This document shows positions 23,868 through 32,093 of a stretch of DNA of 34,966 nt, piece by piece. Every line of letters begins with the position of its first letter. The first letter of the stretch is position 1. Under the pieces are notes generated by a model. The model saw only the letters and a list, made by a program, of their open reading frames with translations. It had not been told where the DNA came from and made no database searches. The position numbers were made by a program, and so were the translations under genes. The stretch is taken from the NCBI RefSeq assembly GCF_000735195.1, contig NZ_JPIM01000048.1, positions 1-34,966 of the forward strand, in the 5' to 3' direction. Source of the DNA: Chloroflexus sp. MS-G. GTDB taxonomy: Bacteria; Chloroflexota; Chloroflexia; Chloroflexales; Chloroflexaceae.

Positions 23868-25022
23868 TCACCACACTTCTTCGAGCATTGCCAGCAGTTC
23901 TGCGGGGGGAGCCGGTCGTGGATTGTTGAAAATCGCCGGTTCAACGGCAGCCAGTTCCGCCAATTCAGGGAGTGCTTCACGCGGTACACCCACCTCGCGC
24001 AGTTTTGTTGGTAGACCACAATCTGCCGTCAGCGTCCGCACGGCTGCAATACCATCGGCAATTACTTCAGCGTTGCTGCGGCCACCAACATTGACGCCCA
24101 TAGCTCTGGCAATACGCACATAGCGATCGGGTACTACTTCGCTATTGAAACGCATCGCCGGTGGCAAGAAGATCGCGTTGGCTGTGCCGTGATGGACGGG
24201 GAACTTTCCGCCAACGGCGTGTGATAGCGCATGCACCACACCGAAGAGACTATTCCCACAGGCGATACCGGCCATAGTGGCTGCGATCAACAACTGACTC
24301 CGCGCCTCGATATTCTCGCCGTCGTGTACAGCATCGCGCAGATGAGTGGCAATCATGTCGATAGCGGCCAGGGCCAGGCTATCACTGAGGGGGTTGTTCT
24401 CGGTCGAGACATACGTTTCAATCGCGTGAGAGAGGGCATCCATTCCGGTGGCTGCTGTCAGGCGTGGTGGTAACGTGCGGGTCAGTAACGGATCAAGGAT
24501 GGCTAAGGTGGGCGTAAGGTAGCGACTAACAATACTTATTTTTCGCTGACTCTCTTCATCGAGAATAACCGCGATGGGAGTTACTTCACTACCGGTACCG
24601 GCGGTCGTTGGGATGGCAACCAGTGGGGTTAGTGGCGTGTCAATCACGTTATACCCTTCATAGTCGGGAATCGATCCGCCAAGGGTGAGTAGAATGCGGA
24701 TCCCTTTAGCAGTATCGATAGGACTACCACCTCCCACGGCAATGATCAGATCGGCGTCGGCGGCCTGTGCCTGTTCGGCGCCTTCAGCAACTTTGGCGAC
24801 AGAGGAATTGGCCGGTACATCGTCGAACATCCCGACCACTTCGATGGGCGCCAGGCCGGCCTGAATAGGATCGAGCAATCCTGCCTGTACGACGCCCTTA
24901 TCGGCGATAATGAAGGCCCGACGTTGCGGGAACGAACTGCTGATAACCTGACCCAGTTCACCGGCCAGCCCGATCTGGTACAACACTCTTGCCCCAAGGC
25001 TGAATTCAAAAAATTCTTGCAT
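23868..25022 (-). CDS. Iron-containing alcohol dehydrogenase
   Basis: This 384-residue group III dehydrogenase oxidises alcohols or reduces aldehydes with NAD(P)(H). It has the nucleotide-binding GGGSPID at 97-103, TTAGTGSE at 139-146 and metal ligands D195, H199, H264 and H278, whose spacing matches FucO-type enzymes. The segment HALSHAVGGKFPVHHGTANAI around 264-284 is the family signature. The start at 25022 is chosen over 25046 because AGGAAC precedes it and nothing resembling a ribosome-binding site precedes the longer form. The substrate cannot be assigned. It converges with msrA and is transcribed away from the repeat-bearing gap to its right. Confidence 0.92.
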   Translation of the reverse strand: MQEFFEFSLGARVLYQIGLAGELGQVISSSFPQRRAFIIADKGVVQAGLLDPIQAGLAPIEVVGMFDDVPANSSVAKVAEGAEQAQAADADLIIAVGGGSPIDTAKGIRILLTLGGSIPDYEGYNVIDTPLTPLVAIPTTAGTGSEVTPIAVILDEESQRKISIVSRYLTPTLAILDPLLTRTLPPRLTAATGMDALSHAIETYVSTENNPLSDSLALAAIDMIATHLRDAVHDGENIEARSQLLIAATMAGIACGNSLFGVVHALSHAVGGKFPVHHGTANAIFLPPAMRFNSEVVPDRYVRIARAMGVNVGGRSNAEVIADGIAAVRTLTADCGLPTKLREVGVPREALPELAELAAVEPAIFNNPRPAPPAELLAMLEEVW

Positions 25023-25282
25023 TGCCTTGTTCCTATTATCTATCATCTGTGAAAGAGTTCTGCTATGTGTATTATACGACCGGCTGACAAGAGGTGAAGG
25101 GTGGGCAATGCTTGCTTCTGGTCACCTTCCAGGTACAGAGTTTTCCGCTTGCAGGAGGAGAGGCGGTTCGTGAACCGACCCTCCGGCAGTGGGAATCCAG
25201 GGCATTGCGCCGCTGTTCCGGTCTGTCAGGGTTTACTTGTGGGGATAAGGGTTCGTCTTGTCGATCATGCGACTCTATCGGC
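25023..25282. other. Non-coding gap between alcohol dehydrogenase and repeat
   Basis: No gene is supported here. A short palindrome CGGTTCGTGAACCG lies at 25164-25177. The segment GGTCACCTTCCAG (near 25119) resembles GTCACCTTACCAG in the left-end element (about 54-66), which suggests that parts of this gap derive from the same repeat family. No promoter for the dehydrogenase was identified with confidence. Confidence 0.35.
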
Positions 25283-25353
25283 GTCAGACCAATCATCTAT
25301 CGCCGGCGACGGGTTTCATCCGTTGTGCCGTGACGGAAGTATTTGGATAGGCC
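25283..25353. repeat. Diverged relative of the left-end repeat element
   Basis: The stretch from TCAGACCAATC to GGATAGGCCCT aligns with 92-176 of the left-end element. Identity is roughly three quarters over the last 50 bp, including the terminal TTNGGATAGGC end. The small hairpin is kept at 25307-25325 with the same TTTCA loop and a compensated stem pair. The opposite terminal repeat (GCCTATCC) was not found in the gap, so this copy is partial or its other end has decayed. Confidence 0.5.
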
Positions 25354-25363
25354 CTCAGAGATT

Positions 25364-25397
25364 GAAAAAATCGAGGCGTTGGCAAACAACGCCTCGA
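25364..25397 (-). terminator. Rho-independent terminator of rplS
   Basis: TCGAGGCGTT (25371-25380) pairs perfectly with AACGCCTCGA (25388-25397) around a 7-nt loop. On the minus strand the stem is followed by TTTTTT (25365-25370). It lies 18 bp beyond the rplS stop codon. Confidence 0.88.
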
Positions 25398-25415
25398 CCG
25401 TTTGAGAGGTAAGGA

Positions 25416-25775
25416 TTACGTCGTTTCTCGGCGCTCGCGAATACGTGCTGCTTTACCGGCGAGACCACGCAGGTAATAGAGCTTGGCCCGGCGCACCTTC
25501 CCCCGCCGAATAACCTTGATGTAATCAATGCGCGGGGCGTGCAACGGGAAAGTACGCTCAACACCAATGCCGTGTGATGCGATCCGTCGCACCGTAAAGT
25601 TCTCGTTGATCCCCTCGCCGCGTCGGCGAATAACGACCCCTTCAAAGTCCTGAACTCGTTCGCGGTTTCCTTCGACAACCTTTACACCGACGCGCACCGT
25701 GTCACCGACGCGAAAATCGGGAATGTCGGTGCGGTATTGGCGCCGGCCCAACTCTTCTAGCAGTTGTTGCGACAC
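25416..25775 (-). CDS. rplS: 50S ribosomal protein L19
   Basis: L19 lies at the interface of the 30S and 50S subunits. The 119-residue protein matches the family end to end: [25 protein letters not shown] in the first third, [20 protein letters not shown] in the middle, and [11 protein letters not shown] with [11 protein letters not shown] toward the C-terminus. The start is GTG at 25775 with AAGGAG 9 nt upstream. It is a single-gene unit here, with its own promoter, a ~120-nt structured leader and a strong terminator. The usual rimM/trmD neighbours are not in the window. Confidence 0.97.
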   Translation of the reverse strand: MSQQLLEELGRRQYRTDIPDFRVGDTVRVGVKVVEGNRERVQDFEGVVIRRRGEGINENFTVRRIASHGIGVERTFPLHAPRIDYIKVIRRGKVRRAKLYYLRGLAGKAARIRERRETT

Positions 25776-25807
25776 GGCGTCGCTCCTTTCACTCTATGCC
25801 GACAGGC

Positions 25808-25878
25808 GCCCGCATGGCAGCGGGACTGTACGGCGCTCTGACACACAAATTTGGCAGGCGGATGGTTCGCCGCCTGCC
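25808..25878 (-). promoter_or_regulatory. Structured leader of rplS
   Basis: The mRNA leader between the promoter and the rplS start contains a perfect 9-bp hairpin (GGCAGGCGG at 25853-25861 with CCGCCTGCC at 25870-25878) and a smaller one (CCCGC at 25808-25812 with GCGGG nearby). Ribosomal protein leaders that bind their own product are known, including for L19 in other phyla. Whether this one does is inference. Confidence 0.4.
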
Positions 25879-25901
25879 TGATCGGCTCTGTTCCGCTAGC
25901 G

Positions 25902-25930
25902 ATTATAGCATAGCAGGCTGATACCGGCAA
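25902..25930 (-). promoter_or_regulatory. rplS promoter
   Basis: On the minus strand TTGCCG (25925-25930) and a perfect TATAAT (25902-25907) are spaced by 17 bp. Transcription would begin near 25895. Confidence 0.7.
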
Positions 25931-25935
25931 GCCGC

Positions 25936-25964
25936 TTGACCAACCGGCGTGCTTGCCGTATGCT
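25936..25964 (+). promoter_or_regulatory. Putative promoter of the chemotaxis operon
   Basis: TTGACC (25936-25941) and TATGCT (25959-25964) are spaced by 17 bp. The -35 box lies only 5 bp from the -35 box of the divergent rplS promoter. Transcription would begin near 25971, about 42 bp before cheW. Confidence 0.5.
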
Positions 25965-26012
25965 CACAGTAATCACCGGAAGTACCGGTCATCTGACAGG
26001 TGTTGATGGCGT

Positions 26013-26474
26013 ATGATGTCGTCAGTAGCTCAATCACCAACGACCGGGTATCTTACCATGCGTTTAGCGTCAGAATACTACGCGCTGCCCGGAACATCGG
26101 TTCGCGAGATTATGCGCTGGCGAACACCGACGCCGGTTCCTGGCGCCCCCCCGATGATTCCCGGTCTGATTAATCAGCGGGGGCAGATTCTGACCGTAAT
26201 CGATGCCCGCCTGCTGCTCGGTCTGGCGGCTGCGCCTCTTGATCGTTCAACTCGTCTGGTCTGGATTCAGCACCATGCGACCGATGCGGCATTGCTGGTT
26301 GATGCAGTGATTGATTTGATCACGATTGCCCCTGATCACCTCACCCCTCCGCCGATCAATCTCACCGGATCGGCTCAGCGAGTGATTCAGGCGGTGTACC
26401 AACGTGATGACGATCAGCCGATAGCAATTCTAGATCCGTCAGCCTTATTGATCCTGGTGCAGGAGGCGTTGTGA
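26013..26474 (+). CDS. cheW: CheW-like chemotaxis coupling protein
   Basis: CheW links chemoreceptors to the CheA kinase. The 153-residue protein has the CheW beta-barrel pattern: YYALPGTSVREIMRW near 23-37, then PPMIPGLINQRGQILTVIDARLLLGL, the conserved docking and hydrophobic core, and ALLVDAVIDLITI. Length is normal. Two in-frame ATGs (26013 and 26016) are possible. It is the first gene of the operon, and its stop overlaps the start of the next gene by 4 bp. Six more chemosensory genes follow on the same strand. Confidence 0.85.
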   Translation: MMSSVAQSPTTGYLTMRLASEYYALPGTSVREIMRWRTPTPVPGAPPMIPGLINQRGQILTVIDARLLLGLAAAPLDRSTRLVWIQHHATDAALLVDAVIDLITIAPDHLTPPPINLTGSAQRVIQAVYQRDDDQPIAILDPSALLILVQEAL

Positions 26475-26884
26475 TCCTGCTTATCGAAACGATTACCCGC
26501 AGGTATCTTGGTCGGCAGAGTGATATTGATACGATTGGCTGGCCTTCTACCGTGGATCGTGACGAGCGGGGCCGCGCAATTCTGCGCTATCAGTTGGGGC
26601 CACTGCTCGATCCGACCGATCCACCAGCTTCTGGTCGTTTGCACGCACTGACCATCGGTTTGCGGCGGCGGGTTGTAGAATTACTGGCTGTGCGGATTGA
26701 TCTACTTGCCGATGCGCCAACTATCACGCCACTTGCCCCCTTCCTGGCTGCACGTTTGCGGTTGCCATGGGTAACTGGCGTGGCTTTGCTCGACGAACAG
26801 CCGGTTGTCGTGCTCGATCTGCGCCGATTGGCCGCCGATCTTGCTCTGGGGCTTCGCTTGAATCATACTGAGGAAGCGTTATGA
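26471..26884 (+). CDS. Small divergent CheW-like protein
   Basis: This 137-residue protein has no clear match by eye to a named family. Its second half ([24 protein letters not shown], then [27 protein letters not shown]) follows the pattern of the C-terminal part of CheW domains. The first half lacks the typical conserved loop, so it may be a reduced or specialised coupling protein. GTG at 26471 overlaps the cheW stop by 4 bp and is preceded by AGGAGG. Its own stop overlaps the chemoreceptor start by 4 bp. The position between cheW and a receptor supports a role in the signalling array. Confidence 0.6.
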   Translation: MILLIETITRRYLGRQSDIDTIGWPSTVDRDERGRAILRYQLGPLLDPTDPPASGRLHALTIGLRRRVVELLAVRIDLLADAPTITPLAPFLAARLRLPWVTGVALLDEQPVVVLDLRRLAADLALGLRLNHTEEAL

Positions 26885-28350
26885 ATTCGCAGACCGCACC
26901 TTTTTCTCTCACCGAATTGTCTGCGCTGCGCGAGAATCGTTCTCTGTTGCAGTGGTTAGTTGTGACCGGCACTGTGGCTCAGGTGATCTTTTGGATCGTC
27001 GGTCTTGGCTTTTGGCTTTCTGACAATACGCTCCTACCCTCGTTTGTGCTTGCCAGTCTGATAACGCTGATCGGACTGATGCTATACGGCCTGGCAACCT
27101 GGTCGTTTAGGCGCGGACGAACAATTGCCGGGCGTCGCTGGCTATTTCTGGCCATGACAACCGGAGCTGTTCTGGTGATGTTGCTATTTGGTGGTGTTGA
27201 TGGCGCACGGGTAAGTGTGCTGTTCGTGGCGGTTGTCAGTGCCGGTCTGCTCGGCAGTGGTAGTGACACCTTGCTGGTTAGTGTGCTGAGTCTCGTGACA
27301 TATTTCGCGCTTCTGCTGGCCGAACAGTATGCCGGTTGGCAACCGTTTTATGCGGGAAATCTCTTCATTGACAGTGGCTTTTTACTGATAGCAGTAGCTT
27401 CGATTAGTATCCTGGCCTGGTTAAGCAGTCGTGATCTCAGTCGTGCACTGGCCGAATCGCAGGCGCGTGCAGAAGAGTTGCTGCGCAATACCGAGCAGCT
27501 CATGGAGCGTAGCATTCAGCAAGTCGAGTTGGGAAGTGAATTGGCGGCTGCCGCTGCTGAACTACAGGCCAATTCGCAACAACAGGCGGGTGGGGCAAGC
27601 GAGCAGGCCAGTGCCGTTTCCGAAGTCTCGACAACGATTGAAGAACTGGGTAGTACGGCCCGTCAGATTGCCCAGGCCGCTGAGCATGTCTCGGAAGCAG
27701 CGCAGCAGACCTTAGAACAACTCAGTACCGGTCAGAGTGCCGTTGATGAAAGTATTCAGGCGATGGAACGCATTCGGCAGCGGGTGCAAGACATCTCAAC
27801 CCGTGTGCTCGGTTTGGGTGAACGTTCGCAGCAGATCGGCGAGATCATCGATCTGATTGATGATATTTCTGATGAAACCCACTTACTTGCCCTCAATGCG
27901 GCTATCGAAGCTGCCGGCGCCGGTGAATATGGACGTCGATTCGCTGTTGTTGCAGCCGAAGTGAAGAGTTTAGCCAATCGCACGCTGGCAGCAGCGAAAG
28001 AGGTGAAAGGGGTCATTGCCGAAATCCGGCAGGCGACCAGTGCGGCAGTGTTGGCCGCTGAAGAGGGCAGCAAAGAGGTTGAACGTGGCGTCGAATTGGC
28101 CCATCGCGCCGGTCAGGTTATGGACAATATCGTGATGGTTGCCGAACGGACGGCGCAAGCTGCGGCTGAGATTGGTCTGGCAACCGCTCAACAGCAGAGT
28201 GCCAGTGAGCAGGTCGTGGAGACGATGCGGGAGATTGCTGAAGTGGCTCGTCAATCGGCGCTGAGTGCCCGGCATATGGCCGAGTCGGCGGCAAAATTGA
28301 ATGCGATTGCTGCGCGCCTGCACGGGTTGGCGCAATCTGATCATCGGTAG
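26881..28350 (+). CDS. Methyl-accepting chemotaxis protein, six TM segments, no HAMP seen
   Basis: This 489-residue chemoreceptor has six hydrophobic segments (about 22-46, 51-73, 86-104, 110-125, 129-147 and 165-181), with only short loops in place of a periplasmic sensor domain. From about 185 it is a long coiled coil ending in the signalling hairpin, whose tip [18 protein letters not shown] (332-349) and following [15 protein letters not shown] are the parts that bind CheA and CheW. No HAMP domain is evident between TM6 and the coiled coil. Candidate methylation sites are Q/E-rich ([22 protein letters not shown]). It probably senses a membrane or intracellular cue. ATG at 26881 has GAGGAAG upstream. 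Confidence 0.9.
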   Translation: MNSQTAPFSLTELSALRENRSLLQWLVVTGTVAQVIFWIVGLGFWLSDNTLLPSFVLASLITLIGLMLYGLATWSFRRGRTIAGRRWLFLAMTTGAVLVMLLFGGVDGARVSVLFVAVVSAGLLGSGSDTLLVSVLSLVTYFALLLAEQYAGWQPFYAGNLFIDSGFLLIAVASISILAWLSSRDLSRALAESQARAEELLRNTEQLMERSIQQVELGSELAAAAAELQANSQQQAGGASEQASAVSEVSTTIEELGSTARQIAQAAEHVSEAAQQTLEQLSTGQSAVDESIQAMERIRQRVQDISTRVLGLGERSQQIGEIIDLIDDISDETHLLALNAAIEAAGAGEYGRRFAVVAAEVKSLANRTLAAAKEVKGVIAEIRQATSAAVLAAEEGSKEVERGVELAHRAGQVMDNIVMVAERTAQAAAEIGLATAQQQSASEQVVETMREIAEVARQSALSARHMAESAAKLNAIAARLHGLAQSDHR

Positions 28351-28355
28351 TGAGT

Positions 28356-30605
28356 ATGGATTTAACCGCCTTTCATACCCAATTTCGTGATGAGACTACC
28401 GAACATGTTCGTACCTTGAACGATGCTCTGGTGGCGCTTGAGGCACAGGTTGACGAGGCACAACGACGCGCCGAGCTTGATCGTGCTTTTCGGGCGGTGC
28501 ATACGATTAAAGGTTCGGCCAGGATGTTGGGCTTTGAGCCAATTGCCCGTCTTGCCCATGCCTTAGAACATGTGCTAGATGAAGTGAGACAGGGCAAACG
28601 CATACCAGAACGGTCATTGATCGATCTCTTACTTCGCGGTGGTGATCTGATCATGCAATTGACCAGCGAAGTTCCTCATCTGTCAGCAGCCACGCTTGCT
28701 CAATTGCCGGAACTGCTGCAAGCTCTGGGTGATACGACGACTCCAGCCGCTGCTGCCACTTCACCATTGCCGCCACTACCAGCACCAGCCACATCCTCAG
28801 CCACCGAAACCCCAGTCGCGACGCCACCTGATACTGCATCGCCTTCACGCACCGGTCGCCAGACAGTGCGCGTGCGTGTTGACCGGCTTGATCGTCTATT
28901 CAATCTGGCCGGTGAGCTGAACATCGGTCAGCAATGGCTTGCCGAACTGGAACGAGAGTTAGAGCGATTACAGAAAATGGTCGAACACCAGCAACGTGCT
29001 CTGCTCGCGCTTGAACATGATCTGGGTCGTCTCCGTTTTTCACCGTCACAACGCCAGTTGCTCGATGCCCGTCTCGCCGAGTTGCGCGGTACACAAACCA
29101 CGCTTACCGATCACGTTCAACACCAGCTTGATCGGCTCGGTCGACACCTTTTGCACCAGAATCTGTTGGTGAAAGAGCTGGAACACGAAGTGATGGCCGT
29201 GCGGCTATTGCCGATTGCCACGCTCTTCAATGGTTTACCACGTCTGGTACGCGATCTGGCGGCTGCTACCGGTAAGCAGGTTCAACTTGACATATACGGT
29301 GAAACAACGGAACTGGATCGTAAGGTGCTGGAGCTGATTGGGGATCCGTTAGTGCATCTGGTGCGCAATGCGATAGATCACGGTCTTGAGTTGCCGGAGG
29401 AGCGAATTGCGGCAGGGAAATCACCGGTTGGCTTAGTTCGGATCGGCGCCGAGGCCGCAGGGAATGAAATTCGCATCCGTATTCAGGATGATGGGCGAGG
29501 CATTGATACGGACCGGCTGCGTCGTCGTGCGGTTGAACTTGGCTGGTTGACTGCCGAGCGGGCCGGGCAGCTCGATACGCAAGAAGCACTCGATCTTATT
29601 TTTCAACCGGGTTTCTCGACAGCTACAACGATCACCGAAATCTCTGGTCGCGGCGTTGGTATGGATGTTGTACGCACCAATCTGCTCGAGCTGGGTGGTC
29701 AGGTGCGGATCGATACTGTTGTCGGTCAGGGTACAACGGTCACGCTGACCATTCCGCTCACCTTGATTACCAGTCAGATCGTATTGGTACAGGTTGCGCA
29801 GCAAGTAGTGGCGCTACCGGCAACCGCAGTGCAGAGCATTATCTGGGTTCAGCGCAATCAGGTGTACTTCATCGATAACCAGCCTGCGATCACGTATCAA
29901 CAACGTGCGATCAGTCTCATCCCACTTGCGGCTCTGCTTGACCTGCCTGCCGAGTCACCGCTGCAACGACATCTGCGGGCACCTGCGCTCATCCTCAAGG
30001 CACGTCAGAAACGAGTGGCGTTGTTAGTTGATGATCTGATTGACGAACGTGAGGCAGTGGTTAAACCGCTCGGCCCCTTGTTTGCGCGTCGTCCGGCTCT
30101 AAGTGGTGCGGTACAACTCGGTGATGGTCGGTTGATATTGTTGATCAATCCGTTCTATCTTGTCGAAAGTAACACTCATCGTTCACTCCCGCCGGCCACG
30201 GAAAGGAAAGCTCTACCGACTGCTACCACTCCGGCACGCTTGCTGGTTGTCGATGATTCATTCACCACCCGTGAGTTATTACGGAGCATTCTCCAATCGG
30301 CTGGATACGATGTAACGGTAGCAATTGACGGAGCCGATGCTCTTGACAGGTTACGAGCAACGACCTACGATCTGGTAGTAAGCGATATCGAGATGCCTCG
30401 TGTCGATGGCTTTACCCTCACGACTCGCATCCGAAACGACCTGGCCCTCGTTGACCTACCGGTAATTTTAATTACCAGCCTCGCCTCAGAAGAACATCGT
30501 CGTCGTGGTCTGGAAGTAGGAGCGCAGGCCTACATCGTGAAGAGTCAGTTTAATCAGGATAGCTTGCTGAAGGTGATTCAGCAATTGCTTGGCCACGAGG
30601 AGTAA
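28356..30605 (+). CDS. cheA: Hybrid chemotaxis histidine kinase CheA with receiver domain
   Basis: CheA autophosphorylates under receptor control and passes phosphate to response regulators. The ~749-residue protein has an N-terminal HPt domain with H49 (HTIKGSARML), a Pro/Ala-rich linker (about 125-165), a dimerisation region, an ATPase domain (HLVRNAIDHGLE near 334-345, DDGRGID near 378-384, ISGRGVGMD near 429-437), a CheW-like regulatory domain and a C-terminal receiver domain with phospho-acceptor aspartate near 677 (VVSDIEMPRVDG). The fused receiver is typical of CheA proteins in pilus or gliding systems. ATG at 28356 is preferred; GTG at 28350, touching the receptor stop, is an alternative. 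cheY follows after 2 bp. Confidence 0.93.
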   Translation: MDLTAFHTQFRDETTEHVRTLNDALVALEAQVDEAQRRAELDRAFRAVHTIKGSARMLGFEPIARLAHALEHVLDEVRQGKRIPERSLIDLLLRGGDLIMQLTSEVPHLSAATLAQLPELLQALGDTTTPAAAATSPLPPLPAPATSSATETPVATPPDTASPSRTGRQTVRVRVDRLDRLFNLAGELNIGQQWLAELERELERLQKMVEHQQRALLALEHDLGRLRFSPSQRQLLDARLAELRGTQTTLTDHVQHQLDRLGRHLLHQNLLVKELEHEVMAVRLLPIATLFNGLPRLVRDLAAATGKQVQLDIYGETTELDRKVLELIGDPLVHLVRNAIDHGLELPEERIAAGKSPVGLVRIGAEAAGNEIRIRIQDDGRGIDTDRLRRRAVELGWLTAERAGQLDTQEALDLIFQPGFSTATTITEISGRGVGMDVVRTNLLELGGQVRIDTVVGQGTTVTLTIPLTLITSQIVLVQVAQQVVALPATAVQSIIWVQRNQVYFIDNQPAITYQQRAISLIPLAALLDLPAESPLQRHLRAPALILKARQKRVALLVDDLIDEREAVVKPLGPLFARRPALSGAVQLGDGRLILLINPFYLVESNTHRSLPPATERKALPTATTPARLLVVDDSFTTRELLRSILQSAGYDVTVAIDGADALDRLRATTYDLVVSDIEMPRVDGFTLTTRIRNDLALVDLPVILITSLASEEHRRRGLEVGAQAYIVKSQFNQDSLLKVIQQLLGHEE

Positions 30606-30607
30606 CT

Positions 30608-30967
30608 ATGCCAACAATTCTGGTCGTTGATGATAGTCGTCTCGTTACCGACATCGTAAAGATGCGGCTAGAGATGTACGGCTATACGGTTCGCCTGGCT
30701 CATAGCGGCGAAGAGGCGCTTGCCGCCATTGCTGCTGAACCACCCGATTTGCTGGTACTTGATGTGCAGATGCCCGGCATCGATGGTTATGAGGTGTGTC
30801 GTCGCATTCGCGAGAATCCGGCCCTGGATGATCTGCGGATTATAATGTTGACCTCTTCTGATGATAAGCGTGCCGCTTTTGAGGCCGGAGTTGATGATTA
30901 TCTAAACAAAGACATCGATCTGCTCAACCTACCCAATCGGGTGCGCTTAGTGTTAGAGATGGAATAG
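30608..30967 (+). CDS. cheY: CheY-like single-domain response regulator
   Basis: This 119-residue receiver domain has the acidic pair D8-D9, phospho-acceptor D52 (LLVLDVQMPGIDG), the switch T/S in MLTSSD near 81-86 and the conserved lysine in LNKDID near 100. The usual Lys-Pro pair is Lys-Asp here, a departure that may alter activation. It is the likely diffusible output of CheA, competing with the receiver fused to CheA. GAGGAG precedes its ATG, and it starts 2 bp after the cheA stop. No DNA-binding or enzymatic output domain is attached. Confidence 0.88.
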   Translation: MPTILVVDDSRLVTDIVKMRLEMYGYTVRLAHSGEEALAAIAAEPPDLLVLDVQMPGIDGYEVCRRIRENPALDDLRIIMLTSSDDKRAAFEAGVDDYLNKDIDLLNLPNRVRLVLEME

Positions 30968-31007
30968 AGGCAGAGCCGAACGGCGGCGCAATTCGTAGGT
31001 AGTATGT

Positions 31008-32093
31008 ATGAATGACCCTCTGCGCGTTTTAATTGTTGATGATTCTGCGTTAGTGCGCCGTTTGCTACGGCAAATGCTCGAAAGTGATCCGTCGATTCGA
31101 GTCGTTGGCGAAGCAGCAGATGGCAAAACGGCCATTGCGCTGACTGCCGAGTTGCGTCCCGATGTTATTACGCTCGATGTCCGCATGCCGGTGCTGGATG
31201 GTGTGGAAACGACTCGCCAGATTATGGCCTATCATCCCACTCCCATTCTGGTGTTATCGGCAGCCGTAAGCGGTCATGATGCTACAACATCTTTTGAGGC
31301 GCTGGCGGCTGGGGCACTTGAGGTTATGGAAAAGCCCAGCCTGACCAATCCCGACGAACTTGATCATTTGCGCCGTATGCTGATTAAGCGGGTGAAGTTG
31401 ATTGCCCGGATTAAGGTGGTGACCCATTTGCGTGGGCGGCGGCATCCACCTTCAGTATTAAACGATGTTTCTGGCGAGGCCCTCCATCAGGTGCATACAG
31501 CACGGGTTGCCCCCGGACAGTTTCCGGTTGTTGTTATTGGGGCTTCAACCGGTGGTCCAAAGGTGGTTCGCCAGTTGTTGGCCGGGCTACCACCGACGTT
31601 CGCCGCAGCGGTCATTGTGGTGCAACATATTGCGCATGGCTTCAGTATTGGTATGGCCGAATGGTTGGCCGGGGCAAGCGCCATTCCGCTCGCGCTGGCT
31701 ACTGAGGGGATGCCATTACGCCCCGGCCATGCGGTACTAGCTCCCGATCAATCCGATTTATTGATCAATCCCGATGGCACGATTCATTTGAATACGTCAC
31801 CGTTGTTGTTACAACGCCCTTCTATCGATATTGCGATGATGGCAGTGGCTGAACTCTACGGCGCCAGTGCGGTAGGGGTGCTGTTAACCGGTATGGGGCG
31901 TGATGGTGCAGTCGGGATGCGTGCTATTCGACGGGCTGGGGGGTTGACGATTGCTCAGGATGAGGCCAGTTGCACGATTTTTGGTATGCCTCGGGCAGCC
32001 ATTGAGCTGGGGGCAGCCGAGATGGTCTTGCCGCCCGAAGAGATACTGGTGGTGTTGTGCGAGCGGTTTGCCAGACCTGCGAGTATGCCATGA
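31008..32093 (+). CDS. cheB: Chemotaxis protein-glutamate methylesterase CheB
   Basis: CheB removes methyl groups from (and deamidates) chemoreceptors, setting adaptation. The 361-residue protein has a receiver domain (D11, D12, phospho-acceptor D57 in VITLDVRMP, K109-P110) joined by a linker to the methylesterase domain with the catalytic triad S180 (GASTGG), H207 (VVQHIAHG) and D299 (LTGMGRDG). Everything expected is present and of normal length. It begins 40 bp after cheY. The next gene, cheR, overlaps its stop by 4 bp. Confidence 0.95.
   Translation: MNDPLRVLIVDDSALVRRLLRQMLESDPSIRVVGEAADGKTAIALTAELRPDVITLDVRMPVLDGVETTRQIMAYHPTPILVLSAAVSGHDATTSFEALAAGALEVMEKPSLTNPDELDHLRRMLIKRVKLIARIKVVTHLRGRRHPPSVLNDVSGEALHQVHTARVAPGQFPVVVIGASTGGPKVVRQLLAGLPPTFAAAVIVVQHIAHGFSIGMAEWLAGASAIPLALATEGMPLRPGHAVLAPDQSDLLINPDGTIHLNTSPLLLQRPSIDIAMMAVAELYGASAVGVLLTGMGRDGAVGMRAIRRAGGLTIAQDEASCTIFGMPRAAIELGAAEMVLPPEEILVVLCERFARPASMP

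Noticed and set aside
25283..25353. CRISPR or tRNA in the repeat-bearing gaps
   Set aside because: There is no regularly spaced repeat and no cloverleaf; only two diverged copies of one element exist, 25 kb apart.
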